DNA of 64,000 nt from [Scytonema hofmanni] UTEX 2349 (GTDB taxonomy: Bacteria; Cyanobacteriota; Cyanobacteriia; Cyanobacteriales; Nostocaceae), in assembly GCF_000582685.1 (NCBI RefSeq), contig NZ_KK073768.1:3231647-3295646 (forward strand). The letters are read 5' to 3'. The notes under the pieces were generated by a model. The model was not told the origin of the DNA and ran no database searches. It saw nothing but the letters and a program-made list of their open reading frames with translations. A program made the position numbers and the translations under genes. Shown one piece after another: positions 7,998 through 17,097 of the stretch (position 1 is its first letter; each line of letters starts with the position of its first letter).

Positions 7998-9347
7998 TTA
8001 GGCTTTTTCTCCTAATGGTTTTTGAACAAAAAAATTGTCTTGCATTTTGTGCTGCCATAATTTGTTAGATTTCTCAGCTTGATGTTTTTGCCATTGCAGT
8101 CCAATTAAACTAGCGACAAAAAGCATAAAAGCAGGTTCTTCCATCCAAGAAAATATTAGTCCAGCAACAAACACAGTAATTAGGAAAAACTTGGAAACTT
8201 TATCTAAACAGATATAATTCCAGACCAAGAACCAGAGATACAAATATACTCCCAATCCTAGAAACCCTAAATCTCCCCAAATACCTGCCCAAGAGAATAA
8301 TAAAGAGTACATACTAGAGCCAGTAATACTATTAGACCAGTAGTAGCTCTCTTGAGCGTTAAATACTGTCTCAAAAACAGAAGTGCCAGTAATACCTAAT
8401 GGTTGCAAAAGTTGTAGATAATCTTTCATTAGCCAACCTAATCGGCTAATAGTATGACCTGGTCCAAGTCCAAACAACCAATTTATATCTGACTTATAGA
8501 AGGAGCTAATAATAGAAAATACAGATAATTTATATTGAAAAGCTTCTGTAACTACCTCCATATCAGATATGTAGCGTATTCCAGAGTACAGAGTGTTGAT
8601 GATTTTCAGAACTCCAATAGTAATTGGAATAGCAATTCCTAAATACATTATTGCTTTCACTATCTCCTTCATCTGCGTAAGTATCAAGAGAAACCAGGAA
8701 ACTAGAAATGCAATGACTACCTGTTTCACATCAGCATAAAGAATGTTTCCCATACATAAAATAAATACAAATATGCGTAACCATAGTGAACGAACGCCGG
8801 AACACAGAAGGAAATAAACGCCAAAAGTTAGGGCAACATCACCTCCTACATGGTGTCCCGCTCCCATCTTCAAAAAAATTCCCTTAATCTCATCTGGAGA
8901 ATATGGATTGATAATAAACTTCTGAAAATATACAAAAGCTAGATGAATATAGACAAATGAAAATATCCAAAATTGAAATTTTTTAATACTAGATTCAGGT
9001 ACTTTTGTACTGACAATTGCTATCAACATCATAAAAGGTTCGGCAAGCATCAAAAAGCTGAGAATGACATTGATAACGCCTGCTTTATTGAACATGGCAC
9101 TAGATATAATTATTCCCAGAAAAATCATCAGTCCAACCAGGAGTTTTCCAGCAATTTGGCTACGAATTTTCGGTACTACCCATACAAATAAGACTATAAC
9201 CAAAGCGAAATGCAAAAAGTTAACAACTGATGGGACTTTTAGTGCTGTTAAAACACGTGGGAACATAACAGAAGCGAGAAATATCACGATTAAGCTAGAC
9301 CTTGTGATAATTCCTGCTTGAGGTTGAGGTGATGTTGCTGAACTCAT
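7998..9347 (-). CDS. O-antigen polymerase/ligase-like membrane protein
   Basis: A 449-residue, very hydrophobic protein with roughly ten or more membrane segments and a large extracytoplasmic loop around residues 270-340 (containing FGLGPGHTISRLGW), the layout of Wzy/WaaL-type enzymes. These polymerise or ligate lipid-linked glycan on the outer face of the membrane. Sequence conservation in this family is poor, so the call rests on topology and on neighbours. The ATG overlaps (ATGA) the stop of a relic glycosyltransferase reading frame at 9349, which hints at former translational coupling. Confidence 0.65.
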   Translation of the reverse strand: MSSATSPQPQAGIITRSSLIVIFLASVMFPRVLTALKVPSVVNFLHFALVIVLFVWVVPKIRSQIAGKLLVGLMIFLGIIISSAMFNKAGVINVILSFLMLAEPFMMLIAIVSTKVPESSIKKFQFWIFSFVYIHLAFVYFQKFIINPYSPDEIKGIFLKMGAGHHVGGDVALTFGVYFLLCSGVRSLWLRIFVFILCMGNILYADVKQVVIAFLVSWFLLILTQMKEIVKAIMYLGIAIPITIGVLKIINTLYSGIRYISDMEVVTEAFQYKLSVFSIISSFYKSDINWLFGLGPGHTISRLGWLMKDYLQLLQPLGITGTSVFETVFNAQESYYWSNSITGSSMYSLLFSWAGIWGDLGFLGLGVYLYLWFLVWNYICLDKVSKFFLITVFVAGLIFSWMEEPAFMLFVASLIGLQWQKHQAEKSNKLWQHKMQDNFFVQKPLGEKA

Positions 9348-9348
9348 G

Positions 9349-9480
9349 AATTTCCTGCTACGGTTTGATAGATTTGAGCTAAATATTTTCCCTTAACTTC
9401 CCAGTTGTAGACTTCCCATACCCTTTTTTTTCCAGCCTCTCCCATGTGAATTCTCAGTTCTGGCTTTTTTTCATAATTTT
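9349..9480 (-). pseudogene. Relic of a GT4 glycosyltransferase C-terminus
   Basis: On the minus strand this stretch translates to a piece ending ..MGEAGKKRVWEVYNWEVKG, then KYLAQIYQ, in a different frame from the preceding gene. It closely parallels the true C-terminus of the glycosyltransferase at 9481-10743 (MGQAGHKRVIEAFSWQSKG, then RYFAQLYEE). Only about 45 residues remain, with no start. It ends in a TGA that overlaps the ATG of the next gene. This is best explained by recombination between two adjacent glycosyltransferase genes that deleted most of the second one. Confidence 0.8.
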
Positions 9481-10743
9481 CTAACCCAATTTCAAGTAGG
9501 ATTTATCTTGAGTTGAAATTTCTTCGTAAAGTTGAGCAAAGTAGCGCCCTTTACTTTGCCAACTAAAAGCTTCTATCACCCTCTTGTGTCCAGCTTGACC
9601 CATACGCAATCTCAAATTTGGGTCTTTGGCTAGCACCGTCATTGCCTTAGCAAGATCGCTCACTGTTTGCTCAGGCGTTTGAGCGTGAATCTTAAAGCCA
9701 GTTTCCTCTGTGATCTGGATAGCTGGTCCGCCTAAATTCAGGCAGACTACTGGACGCCTTGCCACCATAGCCTCTAAGCAGACAGTTGGTGAAAAATCAT
9801 GCAGTGCGGGATGTACTACTACATGGCACTTTGCTAATGTTTGAAAGGTTTCTTCACGAGATATTGCTCCCAAAAAAAATGTTCTGTCTGCAATTCCCAG
9901 CTGATTGGCAAGTTCTTCCAGCCTTTTTCTTTCGGGTCCTTCCCCAATAATCAAGTACTCACTCTGCTCTAAACCAGTCTGAGCAAATGCCTTGAGACCG
10001 AGATGAAATCCTTTCCAGTGTAAAAGACGTCCTATGCTGACAAATCTGATAACAGTTTCGTCAGATGAAACCGCAAGTTTTTCAAGACGAGCAAACTCTT
10101 GTTGATTAATTCCAGTTTGTCCAGGCAAAAATTCAATTCTTTTAGCACCTAAAACATTCAAATGGGTCGCGGTTTCTGGAGTCGTCACTATCGCAACAGT
10201 ACTTCGGCGAGCCGTAAGATGCACAAATGGGTCAAGCTCACCCACCCAGCGCAAAAGGTTACGTAGAGTTTCATAAACTTTAGCGCGTCTGCTGAAGTCT
10301 TGCCAGAATGCTTTAGGTGTAGATTCCGCGCCTCCAACTGGACCCCAGACAAAGGGTACAGGAAGAAAGACAAGAAAACTCGGACTCGAATATCGACCAT
10401 AGGTTATGTGGTGTGCAATATCAAAGCCAATCTCTTGATGGAGTCTTCTGGCTCTAAAATATGCCCAAATTTGCCATAAGTAGTAGTGGAGGTAGACTAG
10501 CCATTGCGATCGCTTTCCTTCATAAGACCAGTCATAGACCCAACCAAATGGATCGAGAAAAACGAAGTTCAGGTTGGGCTGTTGGTTACGAGCCAGTTCT
10601 GCCTCAATAGTTGGACGATGAGTATTTGAAGTCAAAACCCAGACTTTATGGTATTTAGCAATCTGGCAAGCCATGTTCCAGCCCACTCCTGGTTCAGATC
10701 CGCGACCTGGTTCACATGCATAAGCAGATAGAAGGACTTTCAT
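9481..10743 (-). CDS. GT4 family glycosyltransferase
   Basis: 420 residues, starting MKVLLSAYACEPGRGSEPGV, the N-terminal signature of a GT4 subgroup in which GxGSEPGVGW contacts the acceptor side. The donor domain holds FVSIGRLLHWKG, IIGEGPERKRLEEL and SPTVCLEAMVARRPVVCLNL. The ribosome site GGAG lies about 10 bases before the ATG. A relic of a second, similar gene follows directly, so the present 3' end may itself be a recombinant joint. Specificity is unknown. Confidence 0.88.
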   Translation of the reverse strand: MKVLLSAYACEPGRGSEPGVGWNMACQIAKYHKVWVLTSNTHRPTIEAELARNQQPNLNFVFLDPFGWVYDWSYEGKRSQWLVYLHYYLWQIWAYFRARRLHQEIGFDIAHHITYGRYSSPSFLVFLPVPFVWGPVGGAESTPKAFWQDFSRRAKVYETLRNLLRWVGELDPFVHLTARRSTVAIVTTPETATHLNVLGAKRIEFLPGQTGINQQEFARLEKLAVSSDETVIRFVSIGRLLHWKGFHLGLKAFAQTGLEQSEYLIIGEGPERKRLEELANQLGIADRTFFLGAISREETFQTLAKCHVVVHPALHDFSPTVCLEAMVARRPVVCLNLGGPAIQITEETGFKIHAQTPEQTVSDLAKAMTVLAKDPNLRLRMGQAGHKRVIEAFSWQSKGRYFAQLYEEISTQDKSYLKLG

Positions 10744-10856
10744 GGATGAAATTCTCCAGTGTCAAGTTTGATTTCTACAAAAATAAAAGCTGTATCACTA
10801 TCTCAAAAGACTATGCATTCAAAACGATTATTGATTTTTTCTGGCGTTACTTTTAG

Positions 10857-11990
10857 CTACAGTTGTTCTAGAAATCTGAGCCACTGCTGGGCGATCGCTT
10901 CCGGCTTAAACGCTTCACTCTGCCGCTGGCTAGCTGTAATCAATTGATTGCGCCAATCTTTTGAAGTTAGAACTTTGTAAATTGCTGTGCCTAAAGCTTC
11001 TGGATCATCTATTGGCACTAAATTTCCATATTTGCCATCTTCTAAGATGCTGCGAGGACCCCCACCAATGGCATCCGTAGAGATAACGGGTACTCCACAA
11101 GCCATCGCTTCTACCAATGCTAGGCAAAACGCTTCATCCAGTGACGACATGACAAAAACATCGGCTTTGGCAATGTTGCTCCAAGGATTAGCCACATGAC
11201 CAGGTAAGCTGACACACTCCTGCAAACCTAGTTTCGCAATCACTTCCTCCAAGTGTTTTCTTTCTGGACCTTCTCCCAAAATAATCAGCTTGACTTTCAA
11301 CTGGCTTCGGACTTTTGCAACCGCTTGCAAAAGCAGGGGATAGTTTTTGCGCTTCACTAAACGCCCAAGACTAACAATCACTGGTTGGTCTTTGTGCTGA
11401 AGCCAGGGATGTTCCGGTGCTGCTTGGCTGCGGATTAAAAAATCATCGACATCTACAGGATTCGGGATTACTGCCACACGATTGGAGGGCATGGGGATAC
11501 GATCTTCCTTGAGGATGTCAAGGACACCTTGGCTAACGGTGGTTAACCCATTAGCTGTGGGATACAACAGCCTTGCTAACCAAGGCATGATTTGCATCCG
11601 TAGGTCATGCTTGTGGTCGATCGCAATATCAGAGGTGAGAGTATCTCCTTGGTAAATCACAAATTTTGTCTGGCGCACACCAGCTAACAGCCATCCCATA
11701 ATTGCAGGGATACTAATGATTGTGGGCATGGAGATTAGTACATCTGGCTTGACAGCTCTCAAAAACTTAGCTAGGGCAATGGGAGATGCCATAGACCGCT
11801 CAATACCCAGTGGCACTAATTTGACACCTTCTGGAAAAGTGATATCCTCTGCTGGTCCTTTTGAAAGGTACAAGACGTATAAGTCTGTGACTCCCAAGTT
11901 CCAAAAGCCTTTAGTCAGAGCTACTGGAAGATTTGTGAATGCTCCGCCGTCTAAACCCCAGGTAAAGATAGCAATTGATCTCTGACTCAT
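10857..11990 (-). CDS. GT4 family glycosyltransferase
   Basis: 377 residues. The N-terminus reads IFTWGLDGGAFTNLPVALTK. The donor half has VSLGRLVKRKNYPLLLQA, ILGEGPERKHLEEV and DEAFCLALVEAMACGVPVIS, the typical GT4 nucleotide-sugar site. A good ribosome site AAGGA precedes the ATG. A cytoplasmic sugar transferase of the glycan cluster; donor and linkage are unknown. Confidence 0.88.
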   Translation of the reverse strand: MSQRSIAIFTWGLDGGAFTNLPVALTKGFWNLGVTDLYVLYLSKGPAEDITFPEGVKLVPLGIERSMASPIALAKFLRAVKPDVLISMPTIISIPAIMGWLLAGVRQTKFVIYQGDTLTSDIAIDHKHDLRMQIMPWLARLLYPTANGLTTVSQGVLDILKEDRIPMPSNRVAVIPNPVDVDDFLIRSQAAPEHPWLQHKDQPVIVSLGRLVKRKNYPLLLQAVAKVRSQLKVKLIILGEGPERKHLEEVIAKLGLQECVSLPGHVANPWSNIAKADVFVMSSLDEAFCLALVEAMACGVPVISTDAIGGGPRSILEDGKYGNLVPIDDPEALGTAIYKVLTSKDWRNQLITASQRQSEAFKPEAIAQQWLRFLEQL

Positions 11991-12100
11991 CTATTGTCCT
12001 TGTACAACGTAGTTAAACAAAATTTAAATTTGCGGAGTTAGATACACTCTTCATAAGAGAAAAAAAATAGTCCTAATCACCAATGCTTTGCTGACTTCTT

Positions 12101-13216
12101 TCATCTTTTTGAGATAAATAACCCAATCGTTCCCTTTAGAATTAATCTTGCCAGACGCTTAAGTCCACTTTCGTGGGATATCTGATTAAACAACGCTAAA
12201 AATACAGCATTCGATAAATACTCACCTGATTGAAGTAACCATTTCAAAGGCTTGTAAACAAAAACTTTGTGAAACTGCGGATGCGCTACAAGTCGCTGGT
12301 GAATTTCCCTTCTTTCTGACTTGGTTGCACCTTGAAAGCGAGCCAACAAGTAGCGTTCGTAATAGTGCCAGGGATTAGCTTCCAGACCCGCTAGACTTTC
12401 TGCCACCTCTACACCATAAATCTTTTTGAGAAACTGCTTCTGTTCTTGGTGTACTCGTTTTGCAGTCTCGTGCTCCCGTACCAATATGTCGGTTGTGATG
12501 GAGGTAAAACTCGTAAGATTTGCACCGTGTAAGCGAAACTTACTAAGTACTTCTGATATAGGTACTATTTCAGTGATAAAGGGAGCGAGACGGAAAATTA
12601 GACTATCAGCATTGCGCGTAAACTCTTCGTTCATTGGGAAGATTAAGTCCCCTAACTCGCGACGGATACAAAGTGCAGAAGCGGGGGGTATGTTTTCAAA
12701 TTTACCGCCATTTTCTAATCCAGATAATGCCACCCAGCCTGATGCTAAATTTTTCAGCATAGGTGTCGGTTTGATCAACTTTCCTTGACCATCAATTTGA
12801 TAGACATCGTGAATGGCAAAGCCGCCCTTAGGATTAAATTGAAACGCTTCAACAACTTTTTGTACCTTATGGGGCATCCACACATCATCTGCATCAAGTA
12901 AACAGATGATTTGACCGTTGCTTTTGCTGTAAGTTGTATTTAATGCAGAAGCTACACCACCATTCTGCTGACGTATCAGCTTGATTCGGGAGTCTTTCTG
13001 GACATAAGTTTCGATGACTTCACAGGAGTTATCTTTAGAGCCGTCATCACAAACGATCGCTTCCCAATTTGGGTAGGTCTGAGAAAGTACACTCTCTAAA
13101 GTTTCCCCAATGTACTTTTCGTAGTTATAGTTGGCAATCAGTATTGAAACTAAAGGCAATTCTTTTAGTTGGGGAAGTTTGAGTGGTTGTAGCTTTTCGG
13201 TTTGCAGTTCTTGCAT
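12101..13216 (-). CDS. GT2 family glycosyltransferase
   Basis: 371 residues with a GT-A fold start at SILIANYNYEKYIGETLESV. Asp-rich motifs DDGS (57-60) and DADD (108-111) bind the nucleotide sugar and metal. The C-terminal 130 residues are helical and variable. The ribosome site AAGGA precedes the ATG. It is the last minus-strand gene before the divergent beta-helix gene at 13738, so its promoter must lie in 13217-13737. Confidence 0.88.
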   Translation of the reverse strand: MQELQTEKLQPLKLPQLKELPLVSILIANYNYEKYIGETLESVLSQTYPNWEAIVCDDGSKDNSCEVIETYVQKDSRIKLIRQQNGGVASALNTTYSKSNGQIICLLDADDVWMPHKVQKVVEAFQFNPKGGFAIHDVYQIDGQGKLIKPTPMLKNLASGWVALSGLENGGKFENIPPASALCIRRELGDLIFPMNEEFTRNADSLIFRLAPFITEIVPISEVLSKFRLHGANLTSFTSITTDILVREHETAKRVHQEQKQFLKKIYGVEVAESLAGLEANPWHYYERYLLARFQGATKSERREIHQRLVAHPQFHKVFVYKPLKWLLQSGEYLSNAVFLALFNQISHESGLKRLARLILKGTIGLFISKR

Positions 13217-13737
13217 ATATTCATCCTTAACTTTATACTCGGCACATTCTTAAACCAACACAAGTTGGAAAAATTTTCAATTTTCACTTTAAAAATAAGT
13301 CATCTCATTCGCACTAAAAGACCTAAAAACGTGTTTTACCGTAGTTTCCCTTAAACGATGCTGTCATAGTTTTTCGGCACATTGGCACACATTCCGGAAA
13401 TTTTAATTAGCAAATCTACTGAAAAACATCATTAATTTAATAAGAAAGTGCCGTAATAGCTGTGTAGTTTGGCTTTGAGCTATGTAAAAAAAAGCTAATT
13501 TTTGCAAAAATCATGTAATTAATTTATAAAGATTTGATTTCTTCCGGATATAGTTGCATAGGCTTGAGTAATATATGCAGAATTTTTTTACCAATTAAGC
13601 TGAGTGCTAAGTGCAGTTCCCAAAAGCTGCAAGATGTAAGTTTAACATGCGTAGATTCCACAAAAATCACCCGTCTTTAGTTACAGTGGAGGCGGGAGAG
13701 CATCAAAATAAGTTCTGTAGCAAGAAACGAGGTCGTT
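13217..13737. promoter_or_regulatory. Divergent intergenic region
   Basis: 521 bases without a gene between the minus-strand glycosyltransferase cluster and the plus-strand beta-helix gene, so both promoters should be here. The last 40 or so bases before 13738 (a segment CAAAATAAGTTC, then a GAGG ribosome site and ATGACAAAG) match the region before the paralogue at 16762. The duplication therefore took part of the leader with it. I see no certain promoter boxes. Confidence 0.5.
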
Positions 13738-15810
13738 ATGACAAAGATTAAGCGCAGAAGGAAAGTCTCCTCTATGCTTGCCATCATCTCTGGGATAATA
13801 CTACTTTCTTTTGTGTTTGCTGTGACAAACCCTAGACTTTCTTCTGTGTCGGGGATTTTTGCGGACAAGTCTCTAGTAAGAGCGAAGAATCCATGCGTTA
13901 TTGCTACTACCCCGACACAGGATAAGCTCTTTCCCGATAATTTAGTGGTTAACGTTAAGACCCGCTATGCAGCAAAGGGAGATGGTGTTACAGATGATAC
14001 TCAAGCACTTCTAACGGCGATGCGCGAGAATGTAGGGAAAAACAAAATTCTCTACTTCCCTCAAGGGACATATCTTGTCAGCGATCGCCTTGAATGGAAA
14101 GACACGAACGGTAAATGGCAATCGCAGCTATGGCTCCAAGGACAAAACCGTGCCACCACTATTATTCGGTTGAAGGACAATGCACCTGGTTACAACTCTA
14201 CTAACAACCCTAAAGCAGTAGTCTATACTGCGTCGGGACTTTATGTAGAGCAGCCTAACGGCGGCGGAAAAGACTATCCAGCTAAAGGAGAGGGTAACGA
14301 GGCGTTTGCAAACTACATTGAAGACCTGACAATTGACACTGGTAATAACCGTGGAGCGATCGCACTCGATTATTTAGCCAACAACATCGGTGCGGTTCGC
14401 AATGTCACACTTCAAGGGAGAGGACTCGTCGGTCTTGACATGACTCGAAAGTGGATTGGTCCGGCTCTGATCAAGAACGTCTTTGTCCAAGGCTTTGACT
14501 CTGGAATTCGGATTGGGAGTCAGGTCAACGGTATTACTCTTGAGCATATTAATCTTTGCAATCAGAAAACTGTTGGTTTAGAGAATTTAGGGAATGTTGT
14601 AGCTATCCGAAACCTCTCAAGCAGCAATAGTGTTCCAGCGGTACGCAATACCAACAACACGAGCCTTATTACCCTTCTCGATGCGGATCTTCGTGGCAGC
14701 AGTGACTCGGTAAGTGCTATTGAGAACAATAGCCGTATGTTTGCTCGGAATGTCCGCTCATCTGGTTATCGGTCAGCAATTATGCAAGATAATAAGGTCG
14801 TAAAGGGGACAAAGATCAGGGAGTTTACCTCGTTTGCTCCTTTTACTTTGTTTAAATCTTCCGCAAAGACCTCTCTCAATCTTCCGATTAAGGAGCCGCC
14901 AAGCTTTCATGATAACAAGCTCTCAAACTGGGTAAACGTTGAGGATTTTGGTGCAAAAGGGAAAAACCCCGATGGAAGCGATGAATGGGGGGACGATACA
15001 GTGGCAATTCAAAAAGCGATGGACTCAGGAAAATCCACTGTCTATATTCCGCCGGGTCGCTACTTTGTCAGTGATACCTTACACGTCAGGGGAAAGGTTC
15101 GCAAAATCTTTGCGATGGGTGCTACATTTTCTCCTGGTGGGACAGCTTTTGGAGATATCAATAATCCGAAACCGTTCTTTCGGATTGAGGATGGAACAGC
15201 ACCTGATGTGACCATTGAACATGTTAGTGTTTTAAATCTTGTTCAACAAGCCCCACCACAAGCTGGACTTATTGGTTTTGAACAAGCCACCTCCCGAACA
15301 CTATTTTTGAAAGATGTGACCTGCTGCTCATTAAGACCCAATGATCAGAAGTATGTATTTCGGAACAAGCCAAGAGCCGGAAAGCTATTTATTGAAGATG
15401 TATCCGCTGAAAGTTGGCAATTTGAACATCCTCAACAGGTATGGGCACGTCAGCTTAACCCTGAAGGTAGTAATAAAAAGATATTTAATAACGGTGGCAA
15501 GCTCTGGGTGTTAGGTTTGAAGACTGAAGGAGGTAATGTCAACACTGTTATCCATACGAAAGGAGGTGGTGTCAGCGAGTTATTGGGAGCGCTGTTGTAC
15601 GTGACCGGGAACGTGCCATCAAATGCGATCGCTTTTATCAATGACAACTCTCAAGTTGCACTCTCTTATGCCACTATTAGCTACGGAGCCAACGACTTCC
15701 AGATTCATGTTCAAGAAACACGAGGGTTTAAGCGTTTTCAACTCACTCGCAATCGGCTGCTTGGGCATGGTAATGGGCGTGCGGTGCCACTTTATGTAGG
15801 AAAGCAGTGA
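13738..15810 (+). CDS. Secreted double-domain pectate-lyase-like (beta-helix) protein
   Basis: 690 residues. A basic start (MTKIKRRRKV) is followed by a hydrophobic stretch at about 13-30, a likely export signal. Two Pectate_lyase_3-type modules follow. The first has KGDGVTDDTQALLTAM (about 80-95) and FPQGTYLVSDRL. The second begins at about residue 400 with GDDTVAIQKAMDSGKSTVYI and PPGRYFVSDTL. Such right-handed beta-helices bind or cleave polysaccharides. No catalytic residue can be assigned with confidence, so lyase activity is not proven. It is transcribed against the surrounding glycosyltransferase genes and followed by a paralogue; a role in trimming, binding or releasing the exported glycan is inferred. 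Confidence 0.8.
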   Translation: MTKIKRRRKVSSMLAIISGIILLSFVFAVTNPRLSSVSGIFADKSLVRAKNPCVIATTPTQDKLFPDNLVVNVKTRYAAKGDGVTDDTQALLTAMRENVGKNKILYFPQGTYLVSDRLEWKDTNGKWQSQLWLQGQNRATTIIRLKDNAPGYNSTNNPKAVVYTASGLYVEQPNGGGKDYPAKGEGNEAFANYIEDLTIDTGNNRGAIALDYLANNIGAVRNVTLQGRGLVGLDMTRKWIGPALIKNVFVQGFDSGIRIGSQVNGITLEHINLCNQKTVGLENLGNVVAIRNLSSSNSVPAVRNTNNTSLITLLDADLRGSSDSVSAIENNSRMFARNVRSSGYRSAIMQDNKVVKGTKIREFTSFAPFTLFKSSAKTSLNLPIKEPPSFHDNKLSNWVNVEDFGAKGKNPDGSDEWGDDTVAIQKAMDSGKSTVYIPPGRYFVSDTLHVRGKVRKIFAMGATFSPGGTAFGDINNPKPFFRIEDGTAPDVTIEHVSVLNLVQQAPPQAGLIGFEQATSRTLFLKDVTCCSLRPNDQKYVFRNKPRAGKLFIEDVSAESWQFEHPQQVWARQLNPEGSNKKIFNNGGKLWVLGLKTEGGNVNTVIHTKGGGVSELLGALLYVTGNVPSNAIAFINDNSQVALSYATISYGANDFQIHVQETRGFKRFQLTRNRLLGHGNGRAVPLYVGKQ

Positions 15811-16761
15811 AGGAAATTTCTAATCAAGAATTTTCAATTGCCTTGAGCAACTTTGGAACTCACCAAAAAAAAATCCACATACCATTTTGACAAAAAAGTA
15901 TGTTCGCGCTGTGTATTTGAAGAAGGATAAACAATAAAAAACTTGTCAACGGTCAATCCTTCTCGATTTGCAAAGCCGTAAGCAATGTTCATACATTTAT
16001 AGGATACAAGCCTATAAGCCCCTCAATTTGTTGATGGGGTTTACAAGAAAGGCAGAAGTTCGAGGGCAGAAGGCAGAAGGTTACGAGTATCAATTAAAAC
16101 TTTAGTTCTGGGTTTAAAGCTAAAGCCCAGTTTAAACAAATAATTATACCGAGACTGCTTGCACTTCCGGTATAAAACGTCCTTGTTTCAATCCCACTAT
16201 GAGTAAGGGTGGGTTGCCTTCTGCCTTCTGCCTCCTGCCTTCTGCCTTCTGAATTCATACTTCAGATGACCCGATCTAAAATTGGCGATCGCTAAAAAAA
16301 GCCTAACCCATAATAGTAAGTAGATTCCACAACATAATTGATGTGATTTGTGTTAATTTTACATGTAGCTGTTGCTTTTCTTCAGCGGTCATTAACCTGA
16401 TCTAAGTGAATCCTGTGTATTTACCATACTGCAACTATTGAGTATTTTTGCAGAAGTGATATGTTCCCGCTGTGTGCTTTAATTTTAGTCTAGGTGCAAA
16501 AAGCAAGTATTCAGCCTGAATATTTTGATCTACCGTTGAGCGCACACAAATATTCCCAGTCATCCTCAAATCTTTGCCAAGATGAAACTCTATGGTCTAT
16601 CTAAGATAGGCTCAATATTTGGTTTCATTGGACAGATATTTGGTTTAGCGACTGCGCCCAAGAAATGAATAGTTCTCGGTGATGGACGAATCCCCACCTC
16701 TAGTGAAAAGAGGAGACGCTTAAGCGTCAAAATAAGTTCCCTATTAAGAAGCGAGGTAGTT
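15811..16761. other. Long spacer between the two beta-helix genes
   Basis: 951 bases with no supported gene. It contains short tandem repeats built on GCAGAAG (about 16050-16080) and on the reverse type GCCTTCT (about 16217-16250), and a palindrome TTATACCG...CGGTATAA (about 16144-16174). Near the next gene there are two small hairpins, CCTCTagtgaaaAGAGG and GACGCTTAAGCGTC (about 16697-16727), just upstream of the CAAAATAAGTTC segment shared with the first gene. These may be leader-RNA structures of the second gene. Confidence 0.5.
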
Positions 16762-17097
16762 GTGACAAAGTTTAAACGCAGAAAGAAGATATTGTCTAAA
16801 CTTTCGAGCATGTGTGGGATAACAGAACTTTCTTCTGTTGCTGATGTAAATGAACCTACTCCTACCAAGGTAGTTGTGACAAAGTTTAAGCGTAGAAAAA
16901 AGATATTGTCTAAACTTTCGAGCATGTGTGGGATAACAGAACTTTCTTCTGTTGCTGAGGTTAACGAACCTACTCCTACCAAGGTAGTTGTGACAAAGTT
17001 TAAGCGCAGAAAGAAGACATTTTCTAAACTTTCCATCATGTGTGGGATAGCAGTATTTTCTCCTATTGCTGGGGTTAACAAACCTACACTGAGTGCA
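16756..17097 (+). repeat. Three tandem 114-bp units encoding the N-terminus
   Basis: In-frame copies begin at 16756, 16870 and 16984. Each includes the weak ribosome site, a GTG codon and the basic/hydrophobic export region. Copies one and two differ at only a few bases, which suggests a recent duplication; copy three is more diverged and joins the unique protein. Confidence 0.9.
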
